Shown here in pieces: positions 39,428 to 50,958 of a stretch of DNA of 64,000 bases (positions are counted from its first letter, which is position 1; each line of letters opens with the position of its first letter). The stretch spans positions 372,001-436,000 of the forward strand of contig JAPFFF010000016.1 in assembly GCA_039105265.1 (NCBI GenBank), written 5' to 3'. A program made the translations under genes and the position numbers. The stretch is from Tritrichomonas musculus. Taxonomy: Eukaryota; Parabasalia; Tritrichomonadida; Tritrichomonadidae. The notes beneath the pieces are model-generated. The model had not been told where the DNA came from, did not search any database, and worked only from the letters and a program-made list of their open reading frames with translations.

Positions 39428-41134
39428 TTATTGAAAAGTTGTGTTTTCAATTCGAGCAGCGTCAGTCAAATTTTCACGTTTAATTGCAGAGTCACGGAAA
39501 TCGCAGTTTGTGAAAACCAGGTTTCTGCAATTCTTCACGATGTCTGCCTCTTCTGTTCCCTTTATCACGACGCGGTTGAGCGTCAGTCGCTCGACGTTTC
39601 TCAGCGTGAATGCCCTCCTGCAGCCAACGAACAGCGAGTCCTCGATTGTGAACTCGGACACGAAGCAATCGGAAACTCCACATTTATCGCACGAGTTGTC
39701 AATTTCGCCTTTGTCAAAACCGCTCAACTGGATTGCGCAAAAACCGCCAGAATTTGGCGCGCAATCGGGATTAACGGTCAAGCCTTTAATGAAGACTCTC
39801 CTGAACGAAGGGATGAACGGGATGAACGATAAGTTCTCAAATTTCATCATTTTGACCTCATTCACAATATTATAATTCAGGTCAACCGTCACAACCGCCC
39901 GATTAATTTGAATCATCCTCACAACGTCACTTTTGTAGTAAATGTTCTCAATCCTGCCGCCGCGGATGTAGTTTGTCTTGAAACGATAGGCCGACTGCAG
40001 GTTGCAACTGTCCATTTCATTGAAATTTGAAAAGACGTTTTTGACGCCGTTCGTAACCTCCGAGCCTATCGTCACGCCGCCGTGGCCGTCAGCAAACCTG
40101 TTCTTTTCAATGACAACATTGAACGTCGCACGACGAACGCGAAGACCGTCGCCGTTCCTGCCAGACTTGATCGCAATGCAGTCGTCGCCAACGTCAAACT
40201 TGTTGCCACGAATGACGACGTTGCTCGACGACTCCGGGTCGCAACCGTCATTGTTACTTAGGTGGCAGTTAACGGTTACATTTTGAATAAGAACAGTGTC
40301 GCAGAGAACTGGATTGATCTCCCACATAGGTGAGTTGGTGAGTGTAACTTTTTCTATCAAAATGTTCTGGCAGTTGTAAAATTGAATGAAATTGGGTCGA
40401 AGAAATGAGTTTTCCCCATATTGACGCGATTTTACGGGGATGTCTCTTTGACCTTGTGAAAAAAGTTTCGTGCGTGATGGCTCTTGCTTGGATTCGTATT
40501 TCCAATCATGCCATTTATGTAATGATGCACTGCCATCAAGTGTGCCTTGGCCAGAAATGGCAACGTTTTTCTTGCCATATGCATAAATAAAAGGTGAATA
40601 ATTCATCAATTCAACGGATTCAAATCGTGTGAGAGTTAATCCGTGTTCATCTGTGGTATCAGGATAAAGAGAGTTCATAAATTTGCCATAATATAAACTA
40701 AAATCTGTGGTAAATTTAAGTATAGCGCCTTCTTCTAGATAAATATTGACATTAGACTCCACTCTTAATGCAGATGTGTAAAAAACTTGGTTGTTGCATG
40801 ATGGAATGATGACGGTGCCACCACCGAGTTTACTTACATCGCATATTGCTTTGTAAATAGCTTGTGTATTTTTTATGGCGAGTGATTTTTCCAACTCTGA
40901 CGTTTCATCTGATTCAGTAAAAGGAGTGTGAGGCTCGGCGAGATAAGGTGGATCTGTTATTGTAATATGTTTGTTTTGAAATATTTTTCGCATGTGGGAA
41001 ACGGATGTGTCAACATGATTACATATTTTGTCTGAATATGCCCAAGCTGAAGATTCATCAGCAAAAATTGTCGTATCATTGAAGTCCATTCCTGGCGCAA
41101 CAATATAAGTCAATTGAGCTTGATTATCAGTCAT
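39428..41134 (-). CDS. Glycoside hydrolase family 28 (polygalacturonase-like)
   Basis: 568 residues. GH28 enzymes hydrolyse alpha-1,4-galacturonan (pectin). Conserved motifs are in order: NNDGCD (294-299, the family's NTDG-x-D), GDDCIAIKSG (316-325), GHGGVTIGSE (350-359) and YRFKTN (the RIKT motif, about 382-387). The three catalytic acids Asp296, Asp317 and Asp318 and His351 are all present, so it should be active. A right-handed beta-helix is expected from about 85 on. The first 80 residues have no clear match. The N-terminus (MTDNQAQLTYIV) is not a typical signal peptide, so secretion is unclear. The motifs resemble bacterial-type exo-polygalacturonases, which makes bacterial transfer plausible (inference). 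The 3' half is markedly GC-richer than the 5' half. It is on the same strand as the two membrane-protein genes upstream. Confidence 0.88.
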   Translation of the reverse strand: MTDNQAQLTYIVAPGMDFNDTTIFADESSAWAYSDKICNHVDTSVSHMRKIFQNKHITITDPPYLAEPHTPFTESDETSELEKSLAIKNTQAIYKAICDVSKLGGGTVIIPSCNNQVFYTSALRVESNVNIYLEEGAILKFTTDFSLYYGKFMNSLYPDTTDEHGLTLTRFESVELMNYSPFIYAYGKKNVAISGQGTLDGSASLHKWHDWKYESKQEPSRTKLFSQGQRDIPVKSRQYGENSFLRPNFIQFYNCQNILIEKVTLTNSPMWEINPVLCDTVLIQNVTVNCHLSNNDGCDPESSSNVVIRGNKFDVGDDCIAIKSGRNGDGLRVRRATFNVVIEKNRFADGHGGVTIGSEVTNGVKNVFSNFNEMDSCNLQSAYRFKTNYIRGGRIENIYYKSDVVRMIQINRAVVTVDLNYNIVNEVKMMKFENLSFIPFIPSFRRVFIKGLTVNPDCAPNSGGFCAIQLSGFDKGEIDNSCDKCGVSDCFVSEFTIEDSLFVGCRRAFTLRNVERLTLNRVVIKGTEEADIVKNCRNLVFTNCDFRDSAIKRENLTDAARIENTTFQ

Positions 41135-41424
41135 AAAACTTAAAAATGATCTTTAATGATTTGATTATCTTTTTAATTAGAAATGTGTATTAGTATCTAA
41201 AATCATATTTATAAATAGGTTTGCTGATAAAAAAAATTATTAATGAATGTCATTCTGTTGAAAAATTATAAAATAAATAATAACGTATATTTTTATATGG
41301 TTAACGAAATCTATTATAATATGTTAACAACAATATATTAATTCTTCTTGTCAAGAATGCCACAATCATTTCATCGATTTCATTATTTATAGAGAAAGGA
41401 TCAAAAATAATTTTGTGAAAAATT

Positions 41425-42132
41425 TCAAGGCTCTAGATTAGAAGATGGTGTGTCTACTTCTTTCAGGATATATTGGTTTATTCCTATGGACATTGCAAGG
41501 ATGCACTGAGCAGGGTAATAAGTTACAAGGCAAAGTACTGAAACAACTTTTCCAAGGTCACCAAAAACGTTCAAAAGTAGCATTAAGTCAGAAAAGAAGA
41601 AGAGGCAGCTTCCAACGATAAGCAAGATGTTTCTTGTATTCTTCTCGCGAATTATATTGGATATTGATTTTCCCACCATAAAGCAAATAATAAATGCATA
41701 AATACAACAAACAACTTCCATTAAAACTCCTCCAAAATCAAAAATTGGTGCCAATGTGATGAAAAGAACTCCTGCTACAAAAATGATAGCTCCATATATC
41801 AGATCTATCCATTTAAATTGCAAAATAAAGCAATATGAAACAAAGTAAAATACGTGGCCAATTGCAAACAGTGCTGCACCAGTAATGAAATGAACTTCTA
41901 GAATAATATCGCCAAGCATTGCAAAAAAAAGACCAACCAACATTATGATTGGAAACCTTTTCCAATCAGCTTTCATCAAAATTACTAAAATTAAATTTAA
42001 AATACCAAGTAATACAAATCCTGCACTAGTTATGCTCTTGACCCATAATTCATCTGTTATTATATAAAATACATCGCCAATCAATATTAAAACAATCAAG
42101 ACTATACTAATCCATATAAAAATCTTTTTCAT
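41425..42132 (-). CDS. YhhN/TMEM86-family membrane protein (lysoplasmalogenase-like)
   Basis: 235 residues with about eight hydrophobic helices, the family's usual size. Matching motifs are FAMLGDIILEVHFITGAALF with FAIGHVFYFVSY (the G-D and G-x-x-x-F, H-x-x-Y pattern of YhhN), CLFFFSDLMLLLN, and a last helix starting YYPAQCILAMS. Animal TMEM86A/B hydrolyse the vinyl-ether bond of lysoplasmalogens. The substrate here is not known, but the acidic residues in GDIILE and FSDLML, which the family conserves, are present. It would sit in an internal or plasma membrane. The start is the ATG at 42132. A 290 bp spacer separates it from the GH28 gene, and the next gene upstream is another multipass protein on the same strand. 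Confidence 0.82.
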   Translation of the reverse strand: MKKIFIWISIVLIVLILIGDVFYIITDELWVKSITSAGFVLLGILNLILVILMKADWKRFPIIMLVGLFFAMLGDIILEVHFITGAALFAIGHVFYFVSYCFILQFKWIDLIYGAIIFVAGVLFITLAPIFDFGGVLMEVVCCIYAFIICFMVGKSISNIIREKNTRNILLIVGSCLFFFSDLMLLLNVFGDLGKVVSVLCLVTYYPAQCILAMSIGINQYILKEVDTPSSNLEP

Positions 42133-42558
42133 TATTTTCTTTTGTTAATTAGCAAAATGGTGTGTAAATTAGGGAAAAATGATTGTAATTAGCTATTTAT
42201 AAAATTGAATCCCTATTTACTCAAAATTTAATATATTCAGTCAAACCGTTATTTTATAAAAATATTCAAGCAAACTGTTTAAGGAAATTAAAATTAGGAA
42301 TAAATTGAGAATAGCCATTTTAATGCTTAATATATTCTGATTTTGGAGTCAAATCGCAACGTTGGGATTATTTTGATTTGAAAAGAATTGAATGATGTTC
42401 TGAAAAAATAACAATAATTTCCTCAAAAAAAAAAGAGTAAATATCTGTTGTATTTTGTTATTATGCTATCAATAATAGTTGAATATAAAAAAATGCTCTT
42501 GTATCAGCGAAACATCAATGATCTACAATTGATTTCATACAATTTTTTTTATAAATTA
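42133..42558. other. AT-rich spacer, no gene seen
   Basis: Lies between two co-oriented membrane-protein genes. No ORF or repeat recognised. Confidence 0.45.
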
Positions 42559-43203
42559 TTAAATAATACCAAGTGGAATTAGAATAAGAAGTAATAAAGC
42601 GTCAACAGTCCAAAGAATACCACAAAATGTTTTCTGTGTTTTTCTTGGTTTGTCATAAATGAGGAAAGATGCTAAGAAAAATGGGATGTAAGTTGTGACA
42701 AATACAGGGAGGAATCCCCACCATGTATATACCCAAATAAAAGCAGGTGTTGATGCTAAAAATATTTCAAATAAAGAAAAGCCAAGAGCTGCTGCAATTG
42801 CAAAAAATATACGGTTGTTGATACCAAAAACCTTCATATCCCTATTTAAAGGAAGTAGTTCTGCTGTAAACCCAGCAATTGAAAACATCAAAGATAGTTC
42901 CCAGCATACGCCAATAAGAATTATATAAGTTGTGCTATCGGGAGAAACGGTCCAAAGAGCATAACCATAAAAGTGACATATAACTGCATTCATAATTTCA
43001 TAAAACCAATGAACGCCATATAATGCTAGAGCTGCTGCAATGGTATTCCAATTTCTCTTTTTGATATTTGGTACATATACTCCAACAACAACAAGAGAAA
43101 GAAGTGTAATAAATGTCCAATTAAAATTATTTGTACTTCTCACAGCAGCTTGGGCTGCCTTTGCAGCAGCTTTTGATGCTACTGATCCATCACCCCACAA
43201 CAT
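42559..43203 (-). CDS. Multipass membrane protein of unknown function
   Basis: 214 residues. An Ala/Ser-rich amphipathic N-terminus (SVASKAAAKAAQAAVRS) is followed by about six hydrophobic helices (about 29-47, 53-80, 90-112, 130-150, 155-180, 195-214). Distinct pieces are YGVHWFYEIMNAVICHFYGYALW and LIGVCWELSLMFSIAG, with His and Glu inside membrane helices, possibly metal- or substrate-binding. GFSLFEIFLASTPAFIW follows. I do not recognise the family. The overall look recalls bacterial uncharacterised integral membrane proteins. The start is the ATG at 43203. Confidence 0.8.
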   Translation of the reverse strand: MLWGDGSVASKAAAKAAQAAVRSTNNFNWTFITLLSLVVVGVYVPNIKKRNWNTIAAALALYGVHWFYEIMNAVICHFYGYALWTVSPDSTTYIILIGVCWELSLMFSIAGFTAELLPLNRDMKVFGINNRIFFAIAAALGFSLFEIFLASTPAFIWVYTWWGFLPVFVTTYIPFFLASFLIYDKPRKTQKTFCGILWTVDALLLLILIPLGII

Positions 43204-44569
43204 TTTTTTTCTTAATTGAATCGTATTAAAATTTTAAGTGTTATGCATAGAATTATTTAAAAGATTTCTGAAATATTTGATGGCAAATAGAATTTTCAAA
43301 TAATAAAAAAAAAAAAAAATAAAAAATAAAAAAAAAAAAAAATAGAAGCATCAATTATAATTTTTCCAAATAAAACAATTTAACCAAAGAAAATTGATTT
43401 TTCAAATTTTAAACAAAACTTTTTGAATGTTTGCATAGAAAATTGAATTAAGAAATAACAAAGTTTCTCTTTACATATCATAAGATTACAATGATGTAGA
43501 TTTCCATATATTTTCGCCATTAACGATTCAATCAAGAGTTAATATCATTATTACTAAATCAAATCCGGATTTCTTGTTATTAACAGTGTTTCGTCCAAAT
43601 AAGAATTTTTTTTTTTTTTTTTTTAATCAATTAATGGAATAGCAATATAAAAATAATTCTAGTATTGTTGCTCAATAGCATTTTCAGCAGAAAATGTTTT
43701 TTTTTTTTCAATAATTACTGCATGGCGTTTCGTCAAAATAACTAGCATTTATATGGAGTATTTTTAATCTTATGTTCATTTAACTTTGATATATAATGTC
43801 AAGATTCGCCTTTACAATTTTTCAATTCGTAAATATATCTACTCTTAAGGAAAAGTCAATGTAATTCACTTGCCATTTGAAATTCAATATTTATAATAAT
43901 ATTTTAGATTGTATGTCTAGCAAAGCAGGCCATTTTTGATACATTTAATTTTAGACTCATTACTAGAATTAGTTAAGTATTTTCAACTATTCATCAATGT
44001 TATTTATGATGTATTAAAGTATACCTTATGAATAAAAAGTTATTTATTTTAAGCTAATCATGCAATACTGTATTTATCGTCCACTTCATAATTATAATGT
44101 ATTTTTGGTTTTAATTCCGTAATAATGATATTCTTTTCTAGTAGTGTCTCTACATTTATCGTCCGATTGTATATCCAACTATATTTCTCTGATATCACTC
44201 CAGATATGATGATAATAGTATTTTTCATTACATTTTTTATTCAATAGTGCCTTGGAGATCACCAAATAAACTATTATTTTTATAAATTTTGATTTCATCA
44301 TCATCTTTTTTTTTTCAAAAATCTTTTATTAAAGATTGTTTTTTGTTTTTAATAGTTTTAGCTTATTTTTAATCTAAAATTATAAAAATTGTTTGAATTT
44401 GGTAATACTTTGAACCAAAAAACAACATCTTATATAAATTGTTAATGATTTGTTTTATCAGTATTAAATGCAAGCATATTAATATATATTAAGCAATTAA
44501 TGTTATCAGCTGAAAAATATCATTGATACATAAATTTTTTTTCGATAAATTTTTATTTATAAAACAAAA
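43204..44569. other. 1.37 kb AT-rich divergent spacer
   Basis: Between divergently transcribed genes. Contains A-rich tracts (43305-43345) and T tracts (43606-43624, 43697-43709). No coding signal and no repeat shared with the rest of the window. Confidence 0.5.
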
Positions 44570-44623
44570 ATGAAATTCTATATTTTCTTGGTTTATTTGG
44601 TCGAATTTGTGTTAATACAAATA

Positions 44624-47494
44624 ATGGATCCAAAAGAATATGAAACTTTTATTCTCAGGCTTTACAATGCAGGAAAAGATGATACCGATGCGATAAATGA
44701 GATGCATTCATTTGTTTCCCAACCGAATGCTCTCCAAATAATTTTAAATGCAATATCATCACATCAAATATCACGCATTACAGTTTTAATTTCATTAACA
44801 TGTATTCCAAACGTTCATATTTCAAGTCCTGATGATATGGAATATCTTCGTTCATGGTTTCGAGAATTATGTTTACATGATGCCGAATCTTTATTATCCG
44901 ATGATTTTGTTGCCTTATTAGCGAATGTCTTTTATTTTATCTATCAAGGTGATCAAAAGTCAGGATCAACGCTTATACAAGAACTCTCGACAATTGGTCC
45001 TGTTCATCACAATTTAAGTATTCAAATCATTCTCAGAATAATTGAGAAATCCGGCAAAATATCGCATTCAGAATACTTGATACGAGTAGCAATTTCTCCC
45101 TTTGCCAACAAAGACTCTCCGCCTCAACTGATAGACTCAGCCACTCTTCTTCTCCTTAATTTATTAAATCCTGACAAAAACCGCCGCGATTTTCAGTTAA
45201 TCGTCATTCGAGAAGGAATTAAAGCGTCCTTTCCGCAGAGCATTTTTGGCAACTTATTCAGGTACCAAAGGGAATCAGAAAGTCTCTCTGTCCATCTTCT
45301 TGAATTAGTCGGTCGCATTCTCAGCTTCAATGCCTCTTCGTATCCGACTGAAGAAGTCCGCCACGACTTCATAATTCAGACGGTTTGTACGTTTTTTGAT
45401 TATATTCAAAAAGTTGAAATTTCTGAGAACAAAATTCCGGCGGTTTGTTCGATTTTCATATCACTAAGATCGGCCTCTTCGCTCCTGATAAAAGACGATA
45501 ACTTGGACGATAAAAAACCGTTCCAACCGCTAAATAATTCCAACCAGAAGCGTAACATTAAGAAGGCGGATAAAACTCCCCTTGGGCTCTACGATAGACT
45601 TATAAAAAGTGCGTCTGACTTCACCCTCTTCATTCTGTCCAACGACTTTTACATGTCGAACATTGAATTCATTCTCGATTTCTGGAGTAACCGTCAACGG
45701 TTTCAGTCGTATGTAATTCCGGGGGTTGAGAACGATGAAATTGAGAAGATTCTTGAGGTTATTATCAAAAAGTTCTTTACGATTGAAAGCTATTCAATTG
45801 AGGATAAATTGAATGATATTTTGGTCGACCGTTCCTCAAAAATTATTCAGAAAATCGTCGATTTCAGTCGATTCAAAATAATTCAATTGTCTCAAAAAGT
45901 TTGTCAATTTTTGTCAGATGAGTTGGATATCAGTCACATCCAAATAGCAGCATTCGCAGTAAGGTTCTTGGCTTACGCAGCCGAGGTCGAAGACACAATG
46001 AATTGCTTCGATAAAATTTTGAATTGCGTCTATCGTGTTCAACTCAAAATTCCACCTCAAACATCAACCGTTTTCGAGCTCTCTTTGATTCGATTCTTTC
46101 GAAGCTTTTTGAAGCGGTTTGTTCTCATTTATTCAGAGCCGTTAAGGCAGTTTTTTGTCCGTTTTTTGATTGACATTCAATCGACAAATGCTTCAATTGA
46201 AATCATTCAAAAAGTGGTGAAAATTCTGAGGTCGAAAATAATTTCTGACGACCTCCTTAGAATCATCGCAGAAGACGATAGAGTATTTGACCTCATCACG
46301 AAATCGCAGATATTCAATTCGCCTTTTGATGACCAACCCAAAAAAGTGACAACTGCACTTTTTCAGACGCTCTCTCAAATTTGCTTCTCAATGACAAATC
46401 CCGACAAAATTATGACAATTATCAACTACATCTGCACCAGAATTGAGAGCTCTGAAAATGAGAGAATCGCTTACTTAATGATGGGCGGCTGTTTCATGGC
46501 ATCTAACGCTAAATATGAGAGTCTGTTTATTACGTTAACTGGCCGCTTTTTCCCTTTGGTGATCAAGAGATTGGAGGTGATGAAAAATCAAAAAGAAAAT
46601 GAAAATATTGAAAAATTGAATGCAAAAATAGTCATTAATATTCTTCATTTGTTCGACGCTATTTCAACTTGTTTCATTAAGATAAATAATGATTTCATGT
46701 CAGAATTTATTGAAAATTACTCAAATTTAACTTTGACTGTTCTCAATTTTTGTTTGGACTTATCTGAAAAATTGAATACTAATTCGGTCGAGTATTTGAA
46801 AATTCTTTCAAATGTTTGTTTAATTTTATCCAATTTATTACAGAATAAATCGTTGAATTATGGGATCTTAGAATTCTATAAAAAGACAACTTTTCAAGAT
46901 ACATCGAAGCGACTTTTTGGTTTGTTTTTAATGATTCCTTTTGACTCATTTTTGCAAAATCCGAAATTATTAGATAGATACTTTATTTTCATAAAAGCCA
47001 TTATACGTGAATATTTGACTTTGTTTCTCAATATCGATGACGTTGTCCTTCAGCATCAACTTCAATTACTTGTATTTGCGATGAATTGTGAAAACCCAGA
47101 ATATTCAGATAAATCAATTAAAATATTAACTTATTTTGCTTCTTCGTTACTTCCCTACGAAACTTCAAAGGTTGAAGAAAAGTGTCAGTTTGCGATTTCG
47201 TGTATAATGGATTCTGCTTTGAAAATTGTCGTAAAGAAAAATAGCTCGGAATCTTTGAGCGAGTTGATTTATACGTATTTATCGAGCTTTTTGAAATTAA
47301 GATCTACTTTTTTTGATCATCTTTTGGCAGAACTTGAATCTGATGAAATTAAAGATAAACTGATTCTAATTTTTAATGATATTAAAAACGTTTTCCTTGA
47401 AAATGAGTATAATAGAGCTATTAATGGTTTTAAATACCACTTGGATAATCTTATTTCATTTTCTCGATCTCATAGTATTAATTTGTCTTTATAA
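44624..47494 (+). CDS. HEAT/ARM-repeat protein, importin-beta/exportin-like
   Basis: 956 residues, almost entirely amphipathic helices with no catalytic motif: an alpha-solenoid. The N-terminus (YETFILRLYNAGKDDTDAIN) followed by EMHSFVSQPNALQIILNAI resembles the first repeats of importin-beta-superfamily receptors, in particular the exportin-7-like L-x-x-LY-x-x-x-D plus ALV-x-F pattern. ILDFWSNRQRF fits a mid-protein exportin segment. A basic linker (NQKRNIKKADK, about 312-322) is compatible with a Ran or cargo surface loop. A role in nucleocytoplasmic transport is inferred from fold only. I use the ATG at 44624. An upstream in-frame ATG at 44570 would add 18 hydrophobic residues (MKFYIFLVYLVEF) that look like a signal peptide and do not suit such a protein. 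The stop is in TTTATAAATAAATAAA, rich in the TAAA motif that trichomonads use near polyadenylation sites. Confidence 0.6.
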   Translation: MDPKEYETFILRLYNAGKDDTDAINEMHSFVSQPNALQIILNAISSHQISRITVLISLTCIPNVHISSPDDMEYLRSWFRELCLHDAESLLSDDFVALLANVFYFIYQGDQKSGSTLIQELSTIGPVHHNLSIQIILRIIEKSGKISHSEYLIRVAISPFANKDSPPQLIDSATLLLLNLLNPDKNRRDFQLIVIREGIKASFPQSIFGNLFRYQRESESLSVHLLELVGRILSFNASSYPTEEVRHDFIIQTVCTFFDYIQKVEISENKIPAVCSIFISLRSASSLLIKDDNLDDKKPFQPLNNSNQKRNIKKADKTPLGLYDRLIKSASDFTLFILSNDFYMSNIEFILDFWSNRQRFQSYVIPGVENDEIEKILEVIIKKFFTIESYSIEDKLNDILVDRSSKIIQKIVDFSRFKIIQLSQKVCQFLSDELDISHIQIAAFAVRFLAYAAEVEDTMNCFDKILNCVYRVQLKIPPQTSTVFELSLIRFFRSFLKRFVLIYSEPLRQFFVRFLIDIQSTNASIEIIQKVVKILRSKIISDDLLRIIAEDDRVFDLITKSQIFNSPFDDQPKKVTTALFQTLSQICFSMTNPDKIMTIINYICTRIESSENERIAYLMMGGCFMASNAKYESLFITLTGRFFPLVIKRLEVMKNQKENENIEKLNAKIVINILHLFDAISTCFIKINNDFMSEFIENYSNLTLTVLNFCLDLSEKLNTNSVEYLKILSNVCLILSNLLQNKSLNYGILEFYKKTTFQDTSKRLFGLFLMIPFDSFLQNPKLLDRYFIFIKAIIREYLTLFLNIDDVVLQHQLQLLVFAMNCENPEYSDKSIKILTYFASSLLPYETSKVEEKCQFAISCIMDSALKIVVKKNSSESLSELIYTYLSSFLKLRSTFFDHLLAELESDEIKDKLILIFNDIKNVFLENEYNRAINGFKYHLDNLISFSRSHSINLSL

Positions 47495-50400
47495 ATAAAT
47501 AAAATGTTTATGTTCTTTCTCATCTCTTTATTATTTTTTTTATTTTTGCTGGATATTTAAAAATACATTTTTTATTAATATGTATTTATAAAATATTTAT
47601 TTTTATATAATACAAATGTATTCATATTATATTAAACTAAGAAACAATTATATATAAAAATGGATAATTTGTGATGAATTTTTATTGATGATCATTATTG
47701 GTAACTTTTGATAAAACAAAAAAAATTCATCATATCATAATATTTATTATAAAATATGAAATTAATTCATTTAAAAAAGCATTTATAATTATAGGGATCA
47801 AATAAACCAAAATATAAACAAAATATTAATGGCATAAATTTTTAAAATAAGCAACCACATTTATCATCAGAAAAATTATATTTTAATGTCGTGTTGATAA
47901 TTTATCCTGATTTAGAACCTTTTAAATCATTGATCATGTGGTATCACGTCAAAACTAAATTCAAAGTATAATTGATATTGTTCTGAAATTTTCAGTGTTA
48001 TAGGTTCAACCATTTTTTTTCCAAATTTCCTCGAATCAATTGATTCCTGGAAAATTAAATATATACATATAAATTTTAAGATTTTTAAGTATACCTGTAA
48101 CCTACAATATCTTCCTATCATTAAATGACGAAAATATTTTGAATTAATATATTTTCCAGATATTCAACATCAAAAAGATATGAATATATTAGATATTTGT
48201 TCAATAAATAAATATTTTCATTATTTTGAAGAAAAAATAGATGAATTTATAAAGTAATTAATTACCTTATTTCATAAGTCATAAAAATCAATAATTAATA
48301 TCAAATTGGATGAAGTATGGTATTACAACAATTGTTGTTTTAATATATTAATTATATTTTCAAAAATGAACTTTCATCATATTTATTATAAAATCGACGT
48401 TTCAAATAAAAAATTTAATATGTAAAATATATTACACATTTATTATAAAGTAAGCAATTGTATAAAAGATGTTGAATATTCAAGAAATTTCTAAAAAAAC
48501 TTGGCATAGAACGATAAAAATGCATTGAAAAACTTCATGGAATAGATTTTATTTCAAATAGAGATATAAGGGCGGGAATTCCCACACATATATGTATGCT
48601 ATGTAGCATGTCTTATATTGCAAAAACTTAATGATTTCTTGTTAAAGACATATATATGATGTTTTTTTCATAATTTTACAAATCTTAATGAATAAAAAAT
48701 AAATAAATAAATAAAAAAAATATTACCTATTTATGATAATCTTAATGAATATATCATTTTGGCATTCATGTTGCAGTTTCGTTCAATAAAAAATATTTTA
48801 TAATTATTTTTATAAAGGATTAAAAATGTTTTAATATTATATCATATTTCTTTATTTTGTCTAGGTTATAAACTCTAATATTAGTCGTTTTCGATTTTAT
48901 CACTAACAGAATTAAATCATTTCAAAATGATATTCATTTTATTTTTGAATAAATATCATATATTTCAAATATGATACTAAAAAATATTCTTCTTCCCACT
49001 AAGAAGTATATGAAAATTTATTTGGATCCAAAAAACTTGTTTTATTTGAAAAAGAATATCGATTTTCCATTGATTTATTTATTTGTTATTAATAAAGTTA
49101 TCAAAAAGTTGGATAATTGTGGAAAATTTTGAAAAAAAATTGTAGATAAGAAAAGAAGTGTTTTGATTTGTTTTATTTTTTTAAATAAAAATGATTTCCA
49201 TTTCATTGATTCGTTTATAATATTATATAATAAAAATTATATTCTCATAATTTTCCATTTATAATCTAATTTGGCTCAATTTTAAAAAAGATTAGTATTT
49301 TGGAGTATTTGGATATTTCACATATTAGATATATATGTGCAAATTTAATAATATCATTATATATACCTTTTTTCAAATGTTGATTGAATTGACTTTTAAA
49401 ATAAGGATATTTTTTTAGGTTATTGACTTTTAAAATATTTTTTATATTCTTTTTTTCTTTTTTAATAATTAATCATTAATAAATGAAGATATAAAAAAAT
49501 ATCATTTTATATTATTTGTTTAAATTCAAAAGGATGATTCTGATTACAGGTAAATTTAAATATAATAAAAAGTAGTTTTGTTTTCATTTATGAACTCAAC
49601 TTCTTGAGAAAAAGTAAAATATAAAAAATGAAAGTTAATAAATTTTGAGAGAATTAATAAGACATTGAAATTGAATTAAAGATAACTTTTTCCATTTATA
49701 ATTAGGTCAATTATACACCATAAATCAAAGATCAATATATTTAATGTATTTACCAATCATGAATTTTATTGATATTTATTTTTTTTAGAGAAAAATGGAT
49801 AACAAAAAAAAAAGTAAACGACTTCACAGACAAAAATTGGTAAATGGATTCGGCCAATTTATCAATCAAAATAAACCTTGTTTTTTTATTTGCACCTTCC
49901 ATTTAAATTAAAATTGCATTATATTGATAACCACCCATTTTTATTTATTTTAAAATTATTAATAATATACTACATTATATAAATTATTTTAATTATGCAT
50001 AAAATCATTTTTAAACCTATTTATTAATGAAGAAAATATAGTTTATTTTGAATAGGAGGTGAAAATAAAAAAACAAGGTTTAAATACTCTTCAGAATTTA
50101 TTCTAAACTCTAATTATTAGAATAAATAAATGTTCGGTTTAGTACACTTTTCAAATACTTTTATTCTATTTAGATAGATAATAAATATATAATAATATAT
50201 TTATTATCTATCTAATATATATATATATATATAAACTAAAATAATAATTATATTAAATATAATAAATTATAAACAAAAATAAAGCTGTTTTAAATTTTAT
50301 ATAAACTGAACTTTAAAAATCCTAGTTTAGAAATGGAAAGTATAGAAAAAATTGAAACCTATTCAAAAATACTTAGTTTTTGAAAAGCAGAAAAATTTTG

Positions 50401-50958
50401 AGGTTGTTTAAAATTTTACTTTGAAATTAATAGATTAGAATTAAAGCTATTTTTTGATTATGATATTAAATGATCGAAAAATTGTCAAAATAAAGATTGA
50501 AAATAATATTTTATAAAAATTTTTTATATATCGACGCTTTTTCAATGTATTGAAATTTTAAATGTTTCAAAAATAAAAATCATTTTAGCTTTGATAGTTC
50601 ATTATATTTTCTATCATATAAAATATATCTATTTACATTTATAATTAAAAGATTTATAAATATTATATACATTCCTTAATACATACTAGTTGTAAAAAAA
50701 ATGACCATATTTGTAAAATACTTTATTTAGTTTTTCTGTAATGTATAATTTTTGATTTGAATAACTATTTCAATTTATATAAAATATCTTTTTTATAAAA
50801 ATATACTGAATATCTAAGAAATACTAATTTAGACAAATAAATAATAACTTTTACCAAAATGCTATTTGCAATATTTTCTATTTTTTGAATGCATAGAACA
50901 ACCATTTAAATTGTAATTGAAATTTTTATAAACCATTAACTTTTTTATAAACTGAACA
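47495..50958. other. 3.5 kb gene-free AT-rich region
   Basis: No coding-like stretch on either strand. It contains the interspersed repeat at 49901-50082, a small palindrome-rich spot at 48570-48612 (GGGAATTCCC, TGCTATGTAGCA), and an AT microsatellite (50215-50233). Confidence 0.6.
49901..50082. repeat. Interspersed repeat, copy 2 (about 180 bp)
   Basis: Partner of 1451-1631, same orientation, with a few substitutions. It lies about 880 bp upstream of the gene at 50959. Confidence 0.75.

Noticed and set aside
44570-44623. Signal peptide on the HEAT-repeat protein
   Set aside because: The hydrophobic stretch arises only from an upstream ATG. The importin/exportin-like sequence starts at the second Met (44624), and secretion does not fit the fold.
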